Source of the DNA: Mesorhizobium muleiense
Lineage (GTDB): Bacteria; Pseudomonadota; Alphaproteobacteria; Rhizobiales; Rhizobiaceae
NCBI RefSeq assembly: GCF_900099905.1
Contig: NZ_FNEE01000015.1
Coordinates: forward strand, 62,001 to 126,000
Direction of reading: 5' to 3'
Length of the DNA stretch: 64,000 bases
Every line of letters starts with the position of its first letter. The first letter of the stretch is position 1. This document shows positions 27,882 through 36,151 of this stretch, one piece after another. The notes beneath the pieces are model-generated. The model saw only the letters and a list, made by a program, of their open reading frames with translations. It was not told the origin of the DNA and did no database searches. The translations under genes and the position numbers were made by a program.

Positions 27882-28171
27882 GCGCCGCACCGATCGTCGA
27901 ACCATGTGTCTGCTCTGATGTCTTCGTCACTGGGGCCGCGCCGCTCACGTTCATGGGCGACAATCTCAGGCTGACTTTGTTCGTCTCGCAGCGATCTTAT
28001 GACGGCAGCCCTGAAAACGCCGTGGTGACCAAGCTTGTCGGAAGCCGATCGGACAGGCTGGAGATCGCCGCCGCTATCGTGCGAGGCTGCTACACCCTTC
28101 CAGGAAAGGCCGAGCGAAACGGCGAGCGCATATTCCTCGAATTTCTCGACGCACCGGCAGAGCGCCACTGA
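27878..28171 (+). CDS. hypothetical protein
   Basis: A 97-residue soluble protein with no family I recognise: MSAAPIVEPCVCSDVFVTG, then a beta-rich core (NLRLTLFVSQRSYD) and EIAAAIVRGCYTL. Its ATG overlaps the stop of the probable frameshift product upstream, implying translational coupling. A terminator hairpin follows at 28191. Confidence 0.55.
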   Translation: MSAAPIVEPCVCSDVFVTGAAPLTFMGDNLRLTLFVSQRSYDGSPENAVVTKLVGSRSDRLEIAAAIVRGCYTLPGKAERNGERIFLEFLDAPAERH

Positions 28172-28190
28172 CGACTTCCAACCCGTTTAG

Positions 28191-28220
28191 CCCGCTGCCT
28201 CACGGTGGCGGGTTCTTTTT
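28191..28220 (+). terminator. Rho-independent terminator
   Basis: CCCGC (28191-28195) pairs with GCGGG (28208-28212), followed by TTCTTTTT. It lies just after the hypothetical gene ending at 28171 and contains the 15-base motif CCTCACGGTGGCGGG also found at 28432 and 28876. Confidence 0.65.
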
Positions 28221-28467
28221 ATGTCCTGCCCGTAACGCTGAACAGGATGGCCAGTGCTATGCTCGCCACGGCGATCGCCCCAAACGTGAGTGACAACGGC
28301 AGCGAACCAACCCAGAAAAGACTGCCGGCCACGAGACCGAAGCAGATGGCGCCACACCAAAAGAACCCTTTCGGATCGGAAAATGGTGGGAAACCGCTTA
28401 AGGATTTAAGAATTCTGCTTCTGCTCAGCGGCCTCACGGTGGCGGGTCTTTCTGTCGGAGCAATCAC
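28219..28467 (-). CDS. small two-helix membrane protein
   Basis: An 82-residue protein with two transmembrane segments (FFWCGAICFGLVAGSLFWVG and LTFGAIAVASIALAILF) after a basic, proline-containing N-terminus. It starts at GTG 28467, three bases after the stop of the secreted protein gene upstream, so the two are probably cotranscribed. The first 12 codons run through a copy of the repeated CCTCACGGTGGCGGG element, so the true start could lie further in. Function unknown. Confidence 0.5.
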   Translation of the reverse strand: MIAPTERPATVRPLSRSRILKSLSGFPPFSDPKGFFWCGAICFGLVAGSLFWVGSLPLSLTFGAIAVASIALAILFSVTGRT

Positions 28468-28470
28468 TAT

Positions 28471-28779
28471 TCAGCGTGCGTTAAACCAACCGCTTGCACG
28501 GGCGGCATCGAAGCAAACTTTGCTGGGGCGGGGACCCTTTAGTGCGGCTCTTAAAGCAGCAAAACCTCGTTTGTACTCGCTGGTCTTATCGTACTTGTTG
28601 AAGTTCTTCATATCAGAATACTTATACACGGAAGGACACAGCAGAAAAGCTGCCATTTGGTACCCGGTGTCGAAGGCCTCCGATCCGGCTTGGGCATTGG
28701 TTGACCCGAGCGAGGTGACGGCAAGGGCCAACGCAGCAATCGAAATGCTAGCAGTGCGAATGTGCTTAATTGTCTTCAT
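28471..28779 (-). CDS. small secreted hypothetical protein
   Basis: A 102-residue protein with a clean Sec signal peptide (SISIAALALAVTSLGSTNAQA, cleavage before GSEAF) and a mature part of about 75 residues containing two Cys (LLCPSVY and SKVCFDAAR). A perfect AGGAGG lies six bases before the ATG at 28779. It is upstream of, and nearly touching, a small membrane protein gene. Lower GC than core genes. I do not recognise the family. Confidence 0.65.
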   Translation of the reverse strand: MKTIKHIRTASISIAALALAVTSLGSTNAQAGSEAFDTGYQMAAFLLCPSVYKYSDMKNFNKYDKTSEYKRGFAALRAALKGPRPSKVCFDAARASGWFNAR

Positions 28780-28861
28780 AGTAGCCTCCTTACCCGCATC
28801 GACACTAGCAAACAGCGGAGAATTCCTACAAGCACGCAGAATGGGAAAGCGCTCTTGTCCG

Positions 28862-28896
28862 GCCCGCGCACTGTGCCTCACGGTGGCGGGCTTTTT
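28862..28896 (+). terminator. terminator-like hairpin carrying the repeated 15-base motif
   Basis: GCCCGC at 28862-28867 pairs with GCGGGC at 28886-28891, followed by TTTTT. It contains the third copy of CCTCACGGTGGCGGG (28876-28890). The T-run is on the plus strand although flanking genes are on the minus strand, so it may be a relic of a former neighbour. Confidence 0.5.
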
Positions 28897-29167
28897 AGTG
28901 CGTAATCAAGCCGGCGGCGCGCCCGATCTCGATTCCGGCCATGACGACTGTAGCAATGGTGACTGCTAGCGCCATGCGTCGCTCAAAATTGGCGAGTCGC
29001 TTCTCCGTCGCAAGCTCTTGGCCGTCCCAATAGAGTTTGTTGGTTTTTGGGTTGACGCCTAAGAGCGTAACACCTTCCAAGCTTATGGCCCTGACGCCCT
29101 CAGGCCATTCTGGCGGTGGGGCACCCTTCGTATATCGATATTTTCGGATCTCGTCCCAATCGGTCAT
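28895..29167 (-). CDS. small hypothetical protein with C-terminal membrane anchor
   Basis: A 90-residue protein: a 60-residue soluble part (MTDWDEIRKYRYTKGAPPPE; GVRAISLEGVTLLGVNP) and one C-terminal transmembrane helix (MALAVTIATVVMAGIEIG). The ATG at 29167 follows GGAGGGGAAA, a strong site. Proteins of this pattern occur beside prophage and island genes in rhizobia. Function unknown. Confidence 0.6.
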   Translation of the reverse strand: MTDWDEIRKYRYTKGAPPPEWPEGVRAISLEGVTLLGVNPKTNKLYWDGQELATEKRLANFERRMALAVTIATVVMAGIEIGRAAGLITH

Positions 29168-29289
29168 TTTCCCCTCCGGTGGTGACGAGAGGAGTGTGAC
29201 AGGAATCGCTGGACTCGACAAAGGCCAGAAGGAAATTGGCCAGATATTGGACAGTAAGGTGGGATTTTCAGCTAAGTGCTTGATTTTAC

Positions 29290-29364
29290 TGGTACGCCCA
29301 AGGGGAATCGAACCCCTGTTACCGCCGTGAAAGGGCGGTGTCCTGACCGCTAGACGATGGGCGC
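29290..29364 (-). tRNA. tRNA-Glu (anticodon UUC)
   Basis: The reverse strand folds as a complete tRNA: acceptor GCGCCCA pairs with TGGGCGT, the anticodon stem CCGCC/GGCGG holds loop CTTTCAC with anticodon TTC, the T-arm is AGGGGTTCGATTCCCCT, and the genome encodes the 3' CCA. The accessory patch at 25.4-29.2 kb lies directly on its 3' side, where integrating elements usually insert. Confidence 0.97.
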
Positions 29365-29553
29365 GCTCAGATGTGAGCGCTTATAGTTGCGTTGCACCAA
29401 ACCGGCAACCCGTCTGCCGCTACCTGCGACAACTTTTTTCCAGTGGCAGCAAAGCCGCGCATTTTCGGCGATTTCCCCCGGTTCGACGCGGCATCACGTG
29501 CCGTCCTGAGACAGCACACGGCGGGCGTTGCATGGACGAGGGAGAACCAGCCG

Positions 29554-30810
29554 TTACCGCCGCCGACGGCAGCGCCAGTTCCAGTCGCGCTCGGGACCGA
29601 CGTCTATGTGAACGGATTCGGTATGGCAGTAGGTGCCGACGCCGCCGCGCCCGGGCATGCTGCGGATGTAGCTTGCCAGTTGCGCTTTCGAGACGCCTGG
29701 AACCTGGATGTCGGCGGCGGCGCAATACATGTGCAGCGAATTCTTGGCGCCGTTGGCGCGGCGATTGCGGGCCGGATCACGATAGCCGGAGGTGACGATC
29801 ATCTTCTTGCCGTAGTGGCCCTCGATCGTCTTCAGCACGCGGACCAGCGAAGGTTTCAGGCAGGCAACGTCGACATTCTCGGTCTGCTTCAAAAGACCGT
29901 TGGGCGCCAGCCGGGCAAGACCGGGAGCGTATGCCACCTGATAGGCGCCGCCTTCATCCTCGTTCAGATCGACGTCGCTGTCGTCGTCGAGGCCGGATTT
30001 GCGCTTGATCTCGAAAAGCGCGGTCTTGCGCACGCCAGGCAGCGCGTCATCGGTGAAACGGCTGGTATCGCCGAGCGAAGCCAGTTGCACCGGCTTTTCA
30101 GCCGTTTTGGCCGAGGCCAGGGTGATGGCGGGTTTTGCCTCCGACTGGGGCTGAGCGGCCTTGGGCTGTGCGGCCTTGGGCTGCGCCGCCGGCGGCTGCT
30201 CGCCCGACCTGTTGCTGGCCTGCGGGGCAGGTGCTGCCGAGGCAGGCGTGCTGAACAAAGAGGCGAGGAACCCCTTTTTCTTCGGCGCATAGGCCTGCGG
30301 CTCTGCGGCGGTCACATAGACCGGGTTGTTCATCGCCGGCGCGGCGGAGTTCGGCGCGGCAGTGCCGGCATCGGCGGTTTCAGTCTTCTGCGCAGCAGCG
30401 TCGGCCTGTTCAACCGTCTGCGCCGCCTGTGGCTGCGGCGTCTGGCCCGCAGCCGTCACTGCGCCCGCTTTAGCCGGGACGGGAAAGCCGGCATCCGATT
30501 TGGCGCCTCCCTGGAGGGCCTGCGCCCCGGGCTTGGCCGCTGGCACATGAGCGACCTGCTCGGGAAGGCTTGCGTCGCCCTTGGCGGTCATCGTCATTTG
30601 TGAAGTCGTCATCTGCGACGACGAATCCGTGGTGACCTGTTGGCTGCCGGAGGCCGTGTCCGGTGCCGAGGCATTGTAGCCGGGCATGCCCACGGACAGG
30701 GACGGGTCGCCGGCCGAGGTGCAGGACGCCAGGAGCACGGAGAAAAGCGCGGCCGCAATGGCGCGGCTTTCTCCCTTCGCGAGGCGCGATCCTGCTGATT
30801 TCAAAACCAA
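29554..30810 (-). CDS. lipoprotein with C-terminal peptidase M15 (YcbK/DUF882-like) domain
   Basis: A 418-residue envelope protein. The signal ends in lipobox LLASC near residue 30, followed by 230 residues of low-complexity Ala/Pro/Gln-rich linker. The last 120 residues are an M15A/DUF882-type domain: VLKTIEGHYGKKMIVTSGYR, then NSLHMYCAAADIQVPG and ESVHIDVGPERDW, containing the His/Asp/His zinc ligands. Such enzymes cut peptidoglycan peptides or bind the wall. It starts at TTG 30810, six bases after GAGG; a second TTG at 30804 is possible. The monocistronic context gives no further clue. Confidence 0.85.
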   Translation of the reverse strand: MVLKSAGSRLAKGESRAIAAALFSVLLASCTSAGDPSLSVGMPGYNASAPDTASGSQQVTTDSSSQMTTSQMTMTAKGDASLPEQVAHVPAAKPGAQALQGGAKSDAGFPVPAKAGAVTAAGQTPQPQAAQTVEQADAAAQKTETADAGTAAPNSAAPAMNNPVYVTAAEPQAYAPKKKGFLASLFSTPASAAPAPQASNRSGEQPPAAQPKAAQPKAAQPQSEAKPAITLASAKTAEKPVQLASLGDTSRFTDDALPGVRKTALFEIKRKSGLDDDSDVDLNEDEGGAYQVAYAPGLARLAPNGLLKQTENVDVACLKPSLVRVLKTIEGHYGKKMIVTSGYRDPARNRRANGAKNSLHMYCAAADIQVPGVSKAQLASYIRSMPGRGGVGTYCHTESVHIDVGPERDWNWRCRRRR

Positions 30811-31022
30811 ATTCCCCCTCGATGTCCGGTCGGTACTTCATTGGCGGCACCGAAACGTCTGCCGCAATAAACCCTTGTCCCCGAACGGAAACGAGACCTG
30901 TGTCAAATCCGCAAGCCCCAGAGTATTTCGACGGCTAGAGAAGAATCGGGAGTGCTTAAGGGTTGACGAACCCATTTCGCCCTCTTTTACCGGCGCGTCA
31001 ACTCACCACACATTACAGAAGG

Positions 31023-32861
31023 TTACACACGCACCTTGACATAGGTGCCTGGCGCATCGCCCAGGGTTTTCATGTGCTTGCCGGGTTTGCGGGCCGGCAC
31101 GCGGGTGTCGTCCTCCTTGGCCTCGATCCAGCGTTGCCAGTGCGACCACCAGGAGCCGGGATGGTTGGTGGCCTTGGCGAGCCACTCGTTGAAGTCGCCG
31201 GTTGGCTTGCCGCCGGTCCAGTAGTGATATTTCTGCGCAGCCGGCGGATTGACGACGCCGGCGATGTGGCCGGAGCCGGCCAGGACGTAGTCGACCTCGC
31301 CGCCGAAATATTTCGAACCGAGGAACACCGAAAGCGCCGGCGCGATATGGTCTTCCTTGGAGGCGAGGTTGTAGACCGGGATGGTGACATCCTTCAGCGA
31401 TACCACGCGGCCCGCCAGTTCCATCTCGCCTTGCGAAAGCCTGTTCTCGAGATAGCAATTGCGCAGGTAGAAGGAATGGTTGGCTGCGGCCATGCGGGTC
31501 GAATCGGCGTTCCAGTAGAGCAGGTCGAAGGGCAGGGGATCCTTGCCGCGCATGTAGTTGTTGACGACATAGGGCCAGATCAGGTCGCCCGAGCGCAGCA
31601 TGTTGAAGGCGGTCGCCATCTTGGTGCCGTCGAGATAGCCTTTCTCGTTCATCGCCTTTTCGACGGCCGCGACCTGCTCCTCGTCGACGAACACTTTCAG
31701 GTCGCCGGCATGGGTGAAATCGACCTGCGTGGTGAAGAAGGTGGCCGATTTGATGCGGTGGTCGCCTTCCTGCGCCAACAGCGCCAGGGCGGCTGCCAGA
31801 AGCGTGCCGCCGACGCAATAGCCGACGGCGTTGACGTCCTGTTCGCCGGTGGCCTTTTCGATCGTGTCCAGGCCGTATTGCAGGCCCTCTCTGATATAGG
31901 CCTCCCAGCTCTTGGTGCCGTGCCGCTCGTCCGGGTTGATCCAGGAGATGACGAAGACGGTGTGGCCCTGCTCGACCGCCCAGCGAATGAAGGATTTTTG
32001 CGGGTTGAGATCGAGAATGTAGAATTTGTTGATCCATGGCGGACAGATCAGCAGCGGTCGCTTGAGCACGGTCTCGGTCGCCGGATCATATTGCAGGATC
32101 TCGGCGACGTCGCTGCGGCCCACCACCTTGCCGGGTGTCGTGGCCAGGTTCTTGCCGATCTCGAAGGACGAATAGTCGGCCTGCCTCAGTTTCAGGTCGC
32201 CCTTGCCGGCGGCGATGTCCTCGGCCAGCATCTTCATGCCGCGCACCAGGTTTTCGCCATTCGAGGCGATGGTCTCGCGAAACAGTTCCGGGTTGGTCAG
32301 GACGAAATTCGACGGCGAAATGGCGTTGGACACCTGCTTGACGTAGAAACCGGCCTTGTGGCGGGTGTGCTCGTCCAGGCCATCGGCGTGTTCGACCAGG
32401 TCGTTCGCCCAGCGCGAGGTGACGAGATAGGCCTGCTTGAGGAAATCGAAGAAAGCGTTGCGGCCCCATTCCGGGTCCTGGAAACGCTTGTCGCCGGGCT
32501 CGGGCTTGAACGCGCCTTCGGCGTCTTCGCCGCCGTCGCTGAGGCGCTGGATGGAGTTGGCCCAGACGGTCATGTAGCCGGAGAACAGCCGCGTTTGCGC
32601 CTCCAGCGCGCGCTGCGGATCGGAAAGCCAGTATTCGCTGAGCTTGGAGAAGGTTTTCACCATATCGACGACCGGCTCGGCGACATGGTCGCGCACGTCG
32701 CCTTTCTCGCGCGGCTCGGCCCATGCGGAAGCCGCCTTGCCGGCCTGCTCGATCATGCGCGCCATGTTCAAGGCGAAGCGCTCCGGATCCTTGACCAGAT
32801 ATTGCTCGACGGTCGAAGGCCGGTCATCTTCCGCTTTGCCCGAATTGGGTGTTTTGGACAT
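31023..32861 (-). CDS. phaC: class I poly(3-hydroxyalkanoate) synthase
   Basis: A 612-residue PHA synthase polymerising (R)-3-hydroxyacyl-CoA into storage granules. The lipase-like box GYCVGG with the nucleophilic Cys near residue 347 replaces Ser, the general-base Asp is in SKEDHIAP, and the His in GSGHIAGVVNPP. The N-terminal domain (WLSDPQRALEAQTRLFSGY) and PPWINKFYILDLNP are typical of class I enzymes. The ATG at 32861 is preferred; the frame is open 22 codons further up without similarity. It is divergent from a small lipoprotein gene. No phaR or phasin is adjacent. Confidence 0.96.
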   Translation of the reverse strand: MSKTPNSGKAEDDRPSTVEQYLVKDPERFALNMARMIEQAGKAASAWAEPREKGDVRDHVAEPVVDMVKTFSKLSEYWLSDPQRALEAQTRLFSGYMTVWANSIQRLSDGGEDAEGAFKPEPGDKRFQDPEWGRNAFFDFLKQAYLVTSRWANDLVEHADGLDEHTRHKAGFYVKQVSNAISPSNFVLTNPELFRETIASNGENLVRGMKMLAEDIAAGKGDLKLRQADYSSFEIGKNLATTPGKVVGRSDVAEILQYDPATETVLKRPLLICPPWINKFYILDLNPQKSFIRWAVEQGHTVFVISWINPDERHGTKSWEAYIREGLQYGLDTIEKATGEQDVNAVGYCVGGTLLAAALALLAQEGDHRIKSATFFTTQVDFTHAGDLKVFVDEEQVAAVEKAMNEKGYLDGTKMATAFNMLRSGDLIWPYVVNNYMRGKDPLPFDLLYWNADSTRMAAANHSFYLRNCYLENRLSQGEMELAGRVVSLKDVTIPVYNLASKEDHIAPALSVFLGSKYFGGEVDYVLAGSGHIAGVVNPPAAQKYHYWTGGKPTGDFNEWLAKATNHPGSWWSHWQRWIEAKEDDTRVPARKPGKHMKTLGDAPGTYVKVRV

Positions 32862-32958
32862 GGTTCGCGGGGTTCCTCCCGAAGCGTTTTCTTGACATAG
32901 TATCATGGCACATCCAACAGGGTCCAACGCGCTCTATCTTGGCTGCCCGGGAAACAAT

Positions 32959-33351
32959 ATGACGACTGATACTGGCAAGACTGTTTTTTCTGGCACTGGT
33001 CGTTTTTGCCGCACAGGCGCGGCGGTCGTCTTTTTGGCGATCGCCGGCTGTTCGAGCACCAACATCGAGGGCACCACGCCTGTCGCGGCTACCGACGGGC
33101 CGAAGAACACCGGCACCTATCCGAACCTGAATATCCCGCCGCAGGCGGCGGCGGAACAATTCACCGAGACGGAAAAGAACGCCAAGCTCGCCCAGTTGAA
33201 GGCGGAGGCACAGGCGCAGGGCTCAAAGGGCGGCGCGGTCAAGGTCGCGAACCCGGCGGCGCTGAACACATTGGCGAAGCAGCACGGCGCCGATGCGCTG
33301 AAGCAGATCGAAGCCAAATGCGATCCCGCCCTCGACCCTACCTGCAAATAG
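32959..33351 (+). CDS. small lipoprotein, hypothetical
   Basis: A 130-residue predicted lipoprotein. The hydrophobic segment AAVVFLAIAGCSS provides the lipobox with Cys about 30 residues in; the mature part is Ala/Gln/Lys-rich and helical (TETEKNAKLAQLKAEAQAQG) and ends in a Cys pair (KCDPALDPTCK). The ATG at 32959 follows GGGAA. An earlier in-frame ATG at 32905 would lengthen the leader beyond the usual. Between phaC and the aminotransferase; widespread in Rhizobiales but of unknown role. Confidence 0.75.
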   Translation: MTTDTGKTVFSGTGRFCRTGAAVVFLAIAGCSSTNIEGTTPVAATDGPKNTGTYPNLNIPPQAAAEQFTETEKNAKLAQLKAEAQAQGSKGGAVKVANPAALNTLAKQHGADALKQIEAKCDPALDPTCK

Positions 33352-33430
33352 GATTATATCGCGCGACCGACAACCACCTTTGCCAAAACCACTTTGACCG
33401 TCTGGAATTGAACCCACCACTGGAAACGAC

Positions 33431-34648
33431 ATGGAAGAATTTCACAAGGTCCGCCGGCTTCCGCCCTACGTCTTCGAGCAGGTCAACCGGCTGAAGGCCA
33501 GTGCCCGATCGCGCGGCGCCGACATCATCGACCTTGGCATGGGCAATCCGGACCTGCCGACGCCCAAGGCCATCGTCGACAAATTGTGCGAGGTCGTGCG
33601 CGACCCGCGCACGCATCGCTATTCATCGTCGCGCGGCATTCCGGGCCTGCGCCGCGCCCAGGCCAATTACTATGCCCGCCGTTTCGGCGTGAAACTCGAC
33701 CCGGACACGCAAGTGGTGGCGACGCTGGGCTCGAAGGAGGGCTTCGCCAATATGGCGCAGGCGATCACCGCGCCCGGCGACGTGATCCTGTGCCCAAACC
33801 CGACCTATCCGATCCACGCTTTCGGCTTCATCATGTCTGGCGGCGTCATCCGCTCGTTGCAGGTGGAACCGGACGACGGCTTCATTCCGGCGCTGGAGCG
33901 CGGCATCCGCCATTCGATCCCGAAGCCGCTGGCGTTGATCCTCAATTATCCGTCGAACCCGACGGCGCAGGTCGCCTCGCTCGATTTCTACAAGGAGGTG
34001 GTGGCCTTCGCCAAGAAGAACGACATCATCATCCTGTCTGACCTTGCCTATTCGGAAATCTATTTCGACGGCAATCCGCCGCCCTCGGTGCTGCAGGTGC
34101 AGGGCGCGATCGACGTGGCGGTCGAGTTCACCTCGATGTCGAAGACCTTTTCGATGCCCGGCTGGCGCATGGGTTTTGCCGTCGGCAACGAGCGGCTGAT
34201 CTCGGCGCTGACCCGGGTGAAATCCTATCTCGACTACGGCGCCTTCACGCCGATCCAGGTGGCGGCGGCGCATGCGCTCAACGGCGACGGCGCCGATATC
34301 GCCGAAGTGCGCGACATCTACCACAAGCGCCGCGACGTCATGGTCGACGCCTTCCGCCGCGCCGGCTGGGTCATCCCGGCGCCGGCAGCGTCGATGTTCG
34401 CCTGGGCGCCGATCCCGGAGCCGTTCAAGCATCTCGGCTCGCTCGAATTCTCCAAGCTTCTGATCGAGCACGCCGACGTGGCGGTGGCGCCGGGCGTCGG
34501 CTTCGGCGAGCATGGCGACGATCATGTGCGCATCGCGCTGGTCGAGAACGAGCACCGGATCCGGCAGGCGGCGCGCAACATCAAGCGCTTCCTGGCGTCC
34601 AGCGCCAAACAGCCCAACAATGTGGTGCCGCTCGCCGCGCATCGTTGA
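33431..34648 (+). CDS. class I/II aminotransferase (AlaC / LL-DAP aminotransferase-like)
   Basis: A 405-residue PLP enzyme of aminotransferase fold type I. The substrate-binding DLGMGNPDLPTPK is near residue 35, the cofactor-contacting LNYPSNPTAQ near 175, and the Schiff-base Lys is in SMSKTFSMPGWRMGFA near 240. The final ENEHRIRQAARNI carries the conserved Arg region. It matches the alanine transaminase (AlaC)/LL-diaminopimelate type used in rhizobia, annotated next to hom in many of them. It lies 48 bp before hom on the same strand, consistent with an amino-acid operon. Confidence 0.9.
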   Translation: MEEFHKVRRLPPYVFEQVNRLKASARSRGADIIDLGMGNPDLPTPKAIVDKLCEVVRDPRTHRYSSSRGIPGLRRAQANYYARRFGVKLDPDTQVVATLGSKEGFANMAQAITAPGDVILCPNPTYPIHAFGFIMSGGVIRSLQVEPDDGFIPALERGIRHSIPKPLALILNYPSNPTAQVASLDFYKEVVAFAKKNDIIILSDLAYSEIYFDGNPPPSVLQVQGAIDVAVEFTSMSKTFSMPGWRMGFAVGNERLISALTRVKSYLDYGAFTPIQVAAAHALNGDGADIAEVRDIYHKRRDVMVDAFRRAGWVIPAPAASMFAWAPIPEPFKHLGSLEFSKLLIEHADVAVAPGVGFGEHGDDHVRIALVENEHRIRQAARNIKRFLASSAKQPNNVVPLAAHR

Positions 34649-34695
34649 GTTGCCACAGATCACATCGACCAAATTCTTGAGGGGCGTCGCCGGAC

Positions 34696-36009
34696 ATGGC
34701 TGAAGCGTTGCGTGTTGGAATCGCCGGTCTCGGCACCGTCGGCGCGTCGGTGGCGCGCGTGCTGCGCGACAAGGCGGCGGAACTGACGCGGCAATGCGGC
34801 CGCGAGGTCGTCGTGACGGCCGTTTCGGCCCGCGATCCCAAACGCGACCGCGGCGTCGATCTCGGCGCGGCCAAGTGGTTCGAGGATCCGGTAGCAATGG
34901 CGCAGACCGCCGAGATCGATGTCTTCGTCGAACTGATCGGCGGCGACGAAGGGCCGTCGCGATCATCCGTGAAAGCGGCGCTTGAAGCCGGCCGCCACGT
35001 CGTCACCGCCAACAAGGCACTGCTCGCCAAGCATGGCGTTGCGCTGGCCGAGATCGCCGAAAGGAAGGGCGTTCTGCTCAATTACGAGGCGGCGGTGGCG
35101 GGCGGCATTCCGGTCATCAAGACGATGCGCGAGGCGATGGCCGGCAATTCGGTGACCCGCGTCTTCGGCATCCTCAACGGCACCTGCAACTACATCCTGA
35201 CCCGCATGGAAGCCGAGGGCCTGTCGTTCGACGACTGCCTGAAAGATGCGCAGCGGCTGGGCTATGCCGAGGCCGACCCGACCTTCGACATCGAGGGCCA
35301 CGACACCGCACACAAACTGTCGATCCTGACCAGCCTTGCCTTCGGCACGAGGATCGCCGCCAACGACATCTATATGGAAGGGATTTCCAACATCAGCCAG
35401 GCCGACATCCGCGCCGCCGGCGACCTCGGCTACCGGATAAAGCTGCTCGGCGTCGCCCAGCGCACGGAAAGCGGTATCGAACAGCGCGTGCACCCGACCA
35501 TGGTGCCGACGGCCTCGGTCATCGCGCAGGTGCACGGCGTCACCAATGCGGTGGCCATCGAAACCGATATCCTTGGCGAGCTTTTGCTCTCCGGTCCCGG
35601 TGCCGGCGGCAACGCCACGGCATCGGCGGTGGTCGGCGACATTGCCGACATTGCCAAGAGCCGGCCCGGCTTCCAGCACGGTCCGGTGTTCGGCCTGCCG
35701 GCGAAGGAATTGCGGCCGTACAAGAAGGCGCAGATGCGCAGCCATGCGGGCGGCTATTTCATCCGGCTGACCGTGCATGACCGCATCGGCGTCTTTGCCG
35801 CCATCGCCAAGCGCATGGCCGACAACGAGATTTCGCTGGAATCGATCGTGCAGCACGCCGCCGGGCCGGATACCGCCTTGCAGAAAACAGTGATCCTCGT
35901 CACCCACGAGACGACGGAAGCGGCGGTCCGCAGGGCCGTCGACGGCATCACCAGGGACGATCATCTGACCGACAAGCCGCAGGTCATCCGCATCGAGCGG
36001 GCGGAATAG
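34696..36009 (+). CDS. hom: homoserine dehydrogenase
   Basis: A 437-residue monofunctional homoserine dehydrogenase reducing aspartate semialdehyde to homoserine for threonine and methionine. NAD(P) binding: VGIAGLGTVGASVARVL at residue 7. The catalytic domain shows NGTCNYILTRM and the signature AEADPTFDIEGHDTAHKL near 190. A C-terminal ACT domain (YFIRLTVHDRIGVFAAIAKR) at about 350-430 suggests feedback regulation by threonine. It is downstream of the aminotransferase and upstream of glpX. Confidence 0.96.
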   Translation: MAEALRVGIAGLGTVGASVARVLRDKAAELTRQCGREVVVTAVSARDPKRDRGVDLGAAKWFEDPVAMAQTAEIDVFVELIGGDEGPSRSSVKAALEAGRHVVTANKALLAKHGVALAEIAERKGVLLNYEAAVAGGIPVIKTMREAMAGNSVTRVFGILNGTCNYILTRMEAEGLSFDDCLKDAQRLGYAEADPTFDIEGHDTAHKLSILTSLAFGTRIAANDIYMEGISNISQADIRAAGDLGYRIKLLGVAQRTESGIEQRVHPTMVPTASVIAQVHGVTNAVAIETDILGELLLSGPGAGGNATASAVVGDIADIAKSRPGFQHGPVFGLPAKELRPYKKAQMRSHAGGYFIRLTVHDRIGVFAAIAKRMADNEISLESIVQHAAGPDTALQKTVILVTHETTEAAVRRAVDGITRDDHLTDKPQVIRIERAE

Positions 36010-36151
36010 GCGTATCTCTTTTCTCCTTCAATCGTTTGATATCGTTGTGTTTTCAAAAAAGACCCGCTGAGGTCTTGCTGTTGTCATGGAGCTTTGACAC
36101 AACCGGCGCGCCCCTGGCGGGAGGCAATGCGCCAACGAGGATTGTCCACCG

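Noticed and set aside
25354..29364. Attachment-site duplication of the tRNA-Glu 3' end
   Set aside because: I searched by eye for a second copy of the sequence around GGGGAATCGAACCCC in the adjacent accessory patch and saw none.
30963..32900. 645-codon open frame on the plus strand opposite phaC
   Set aside because: Its translation has no family resemblance and mirrors the codon structure of the clearly identified PHA synthase; a high-GC shadow.
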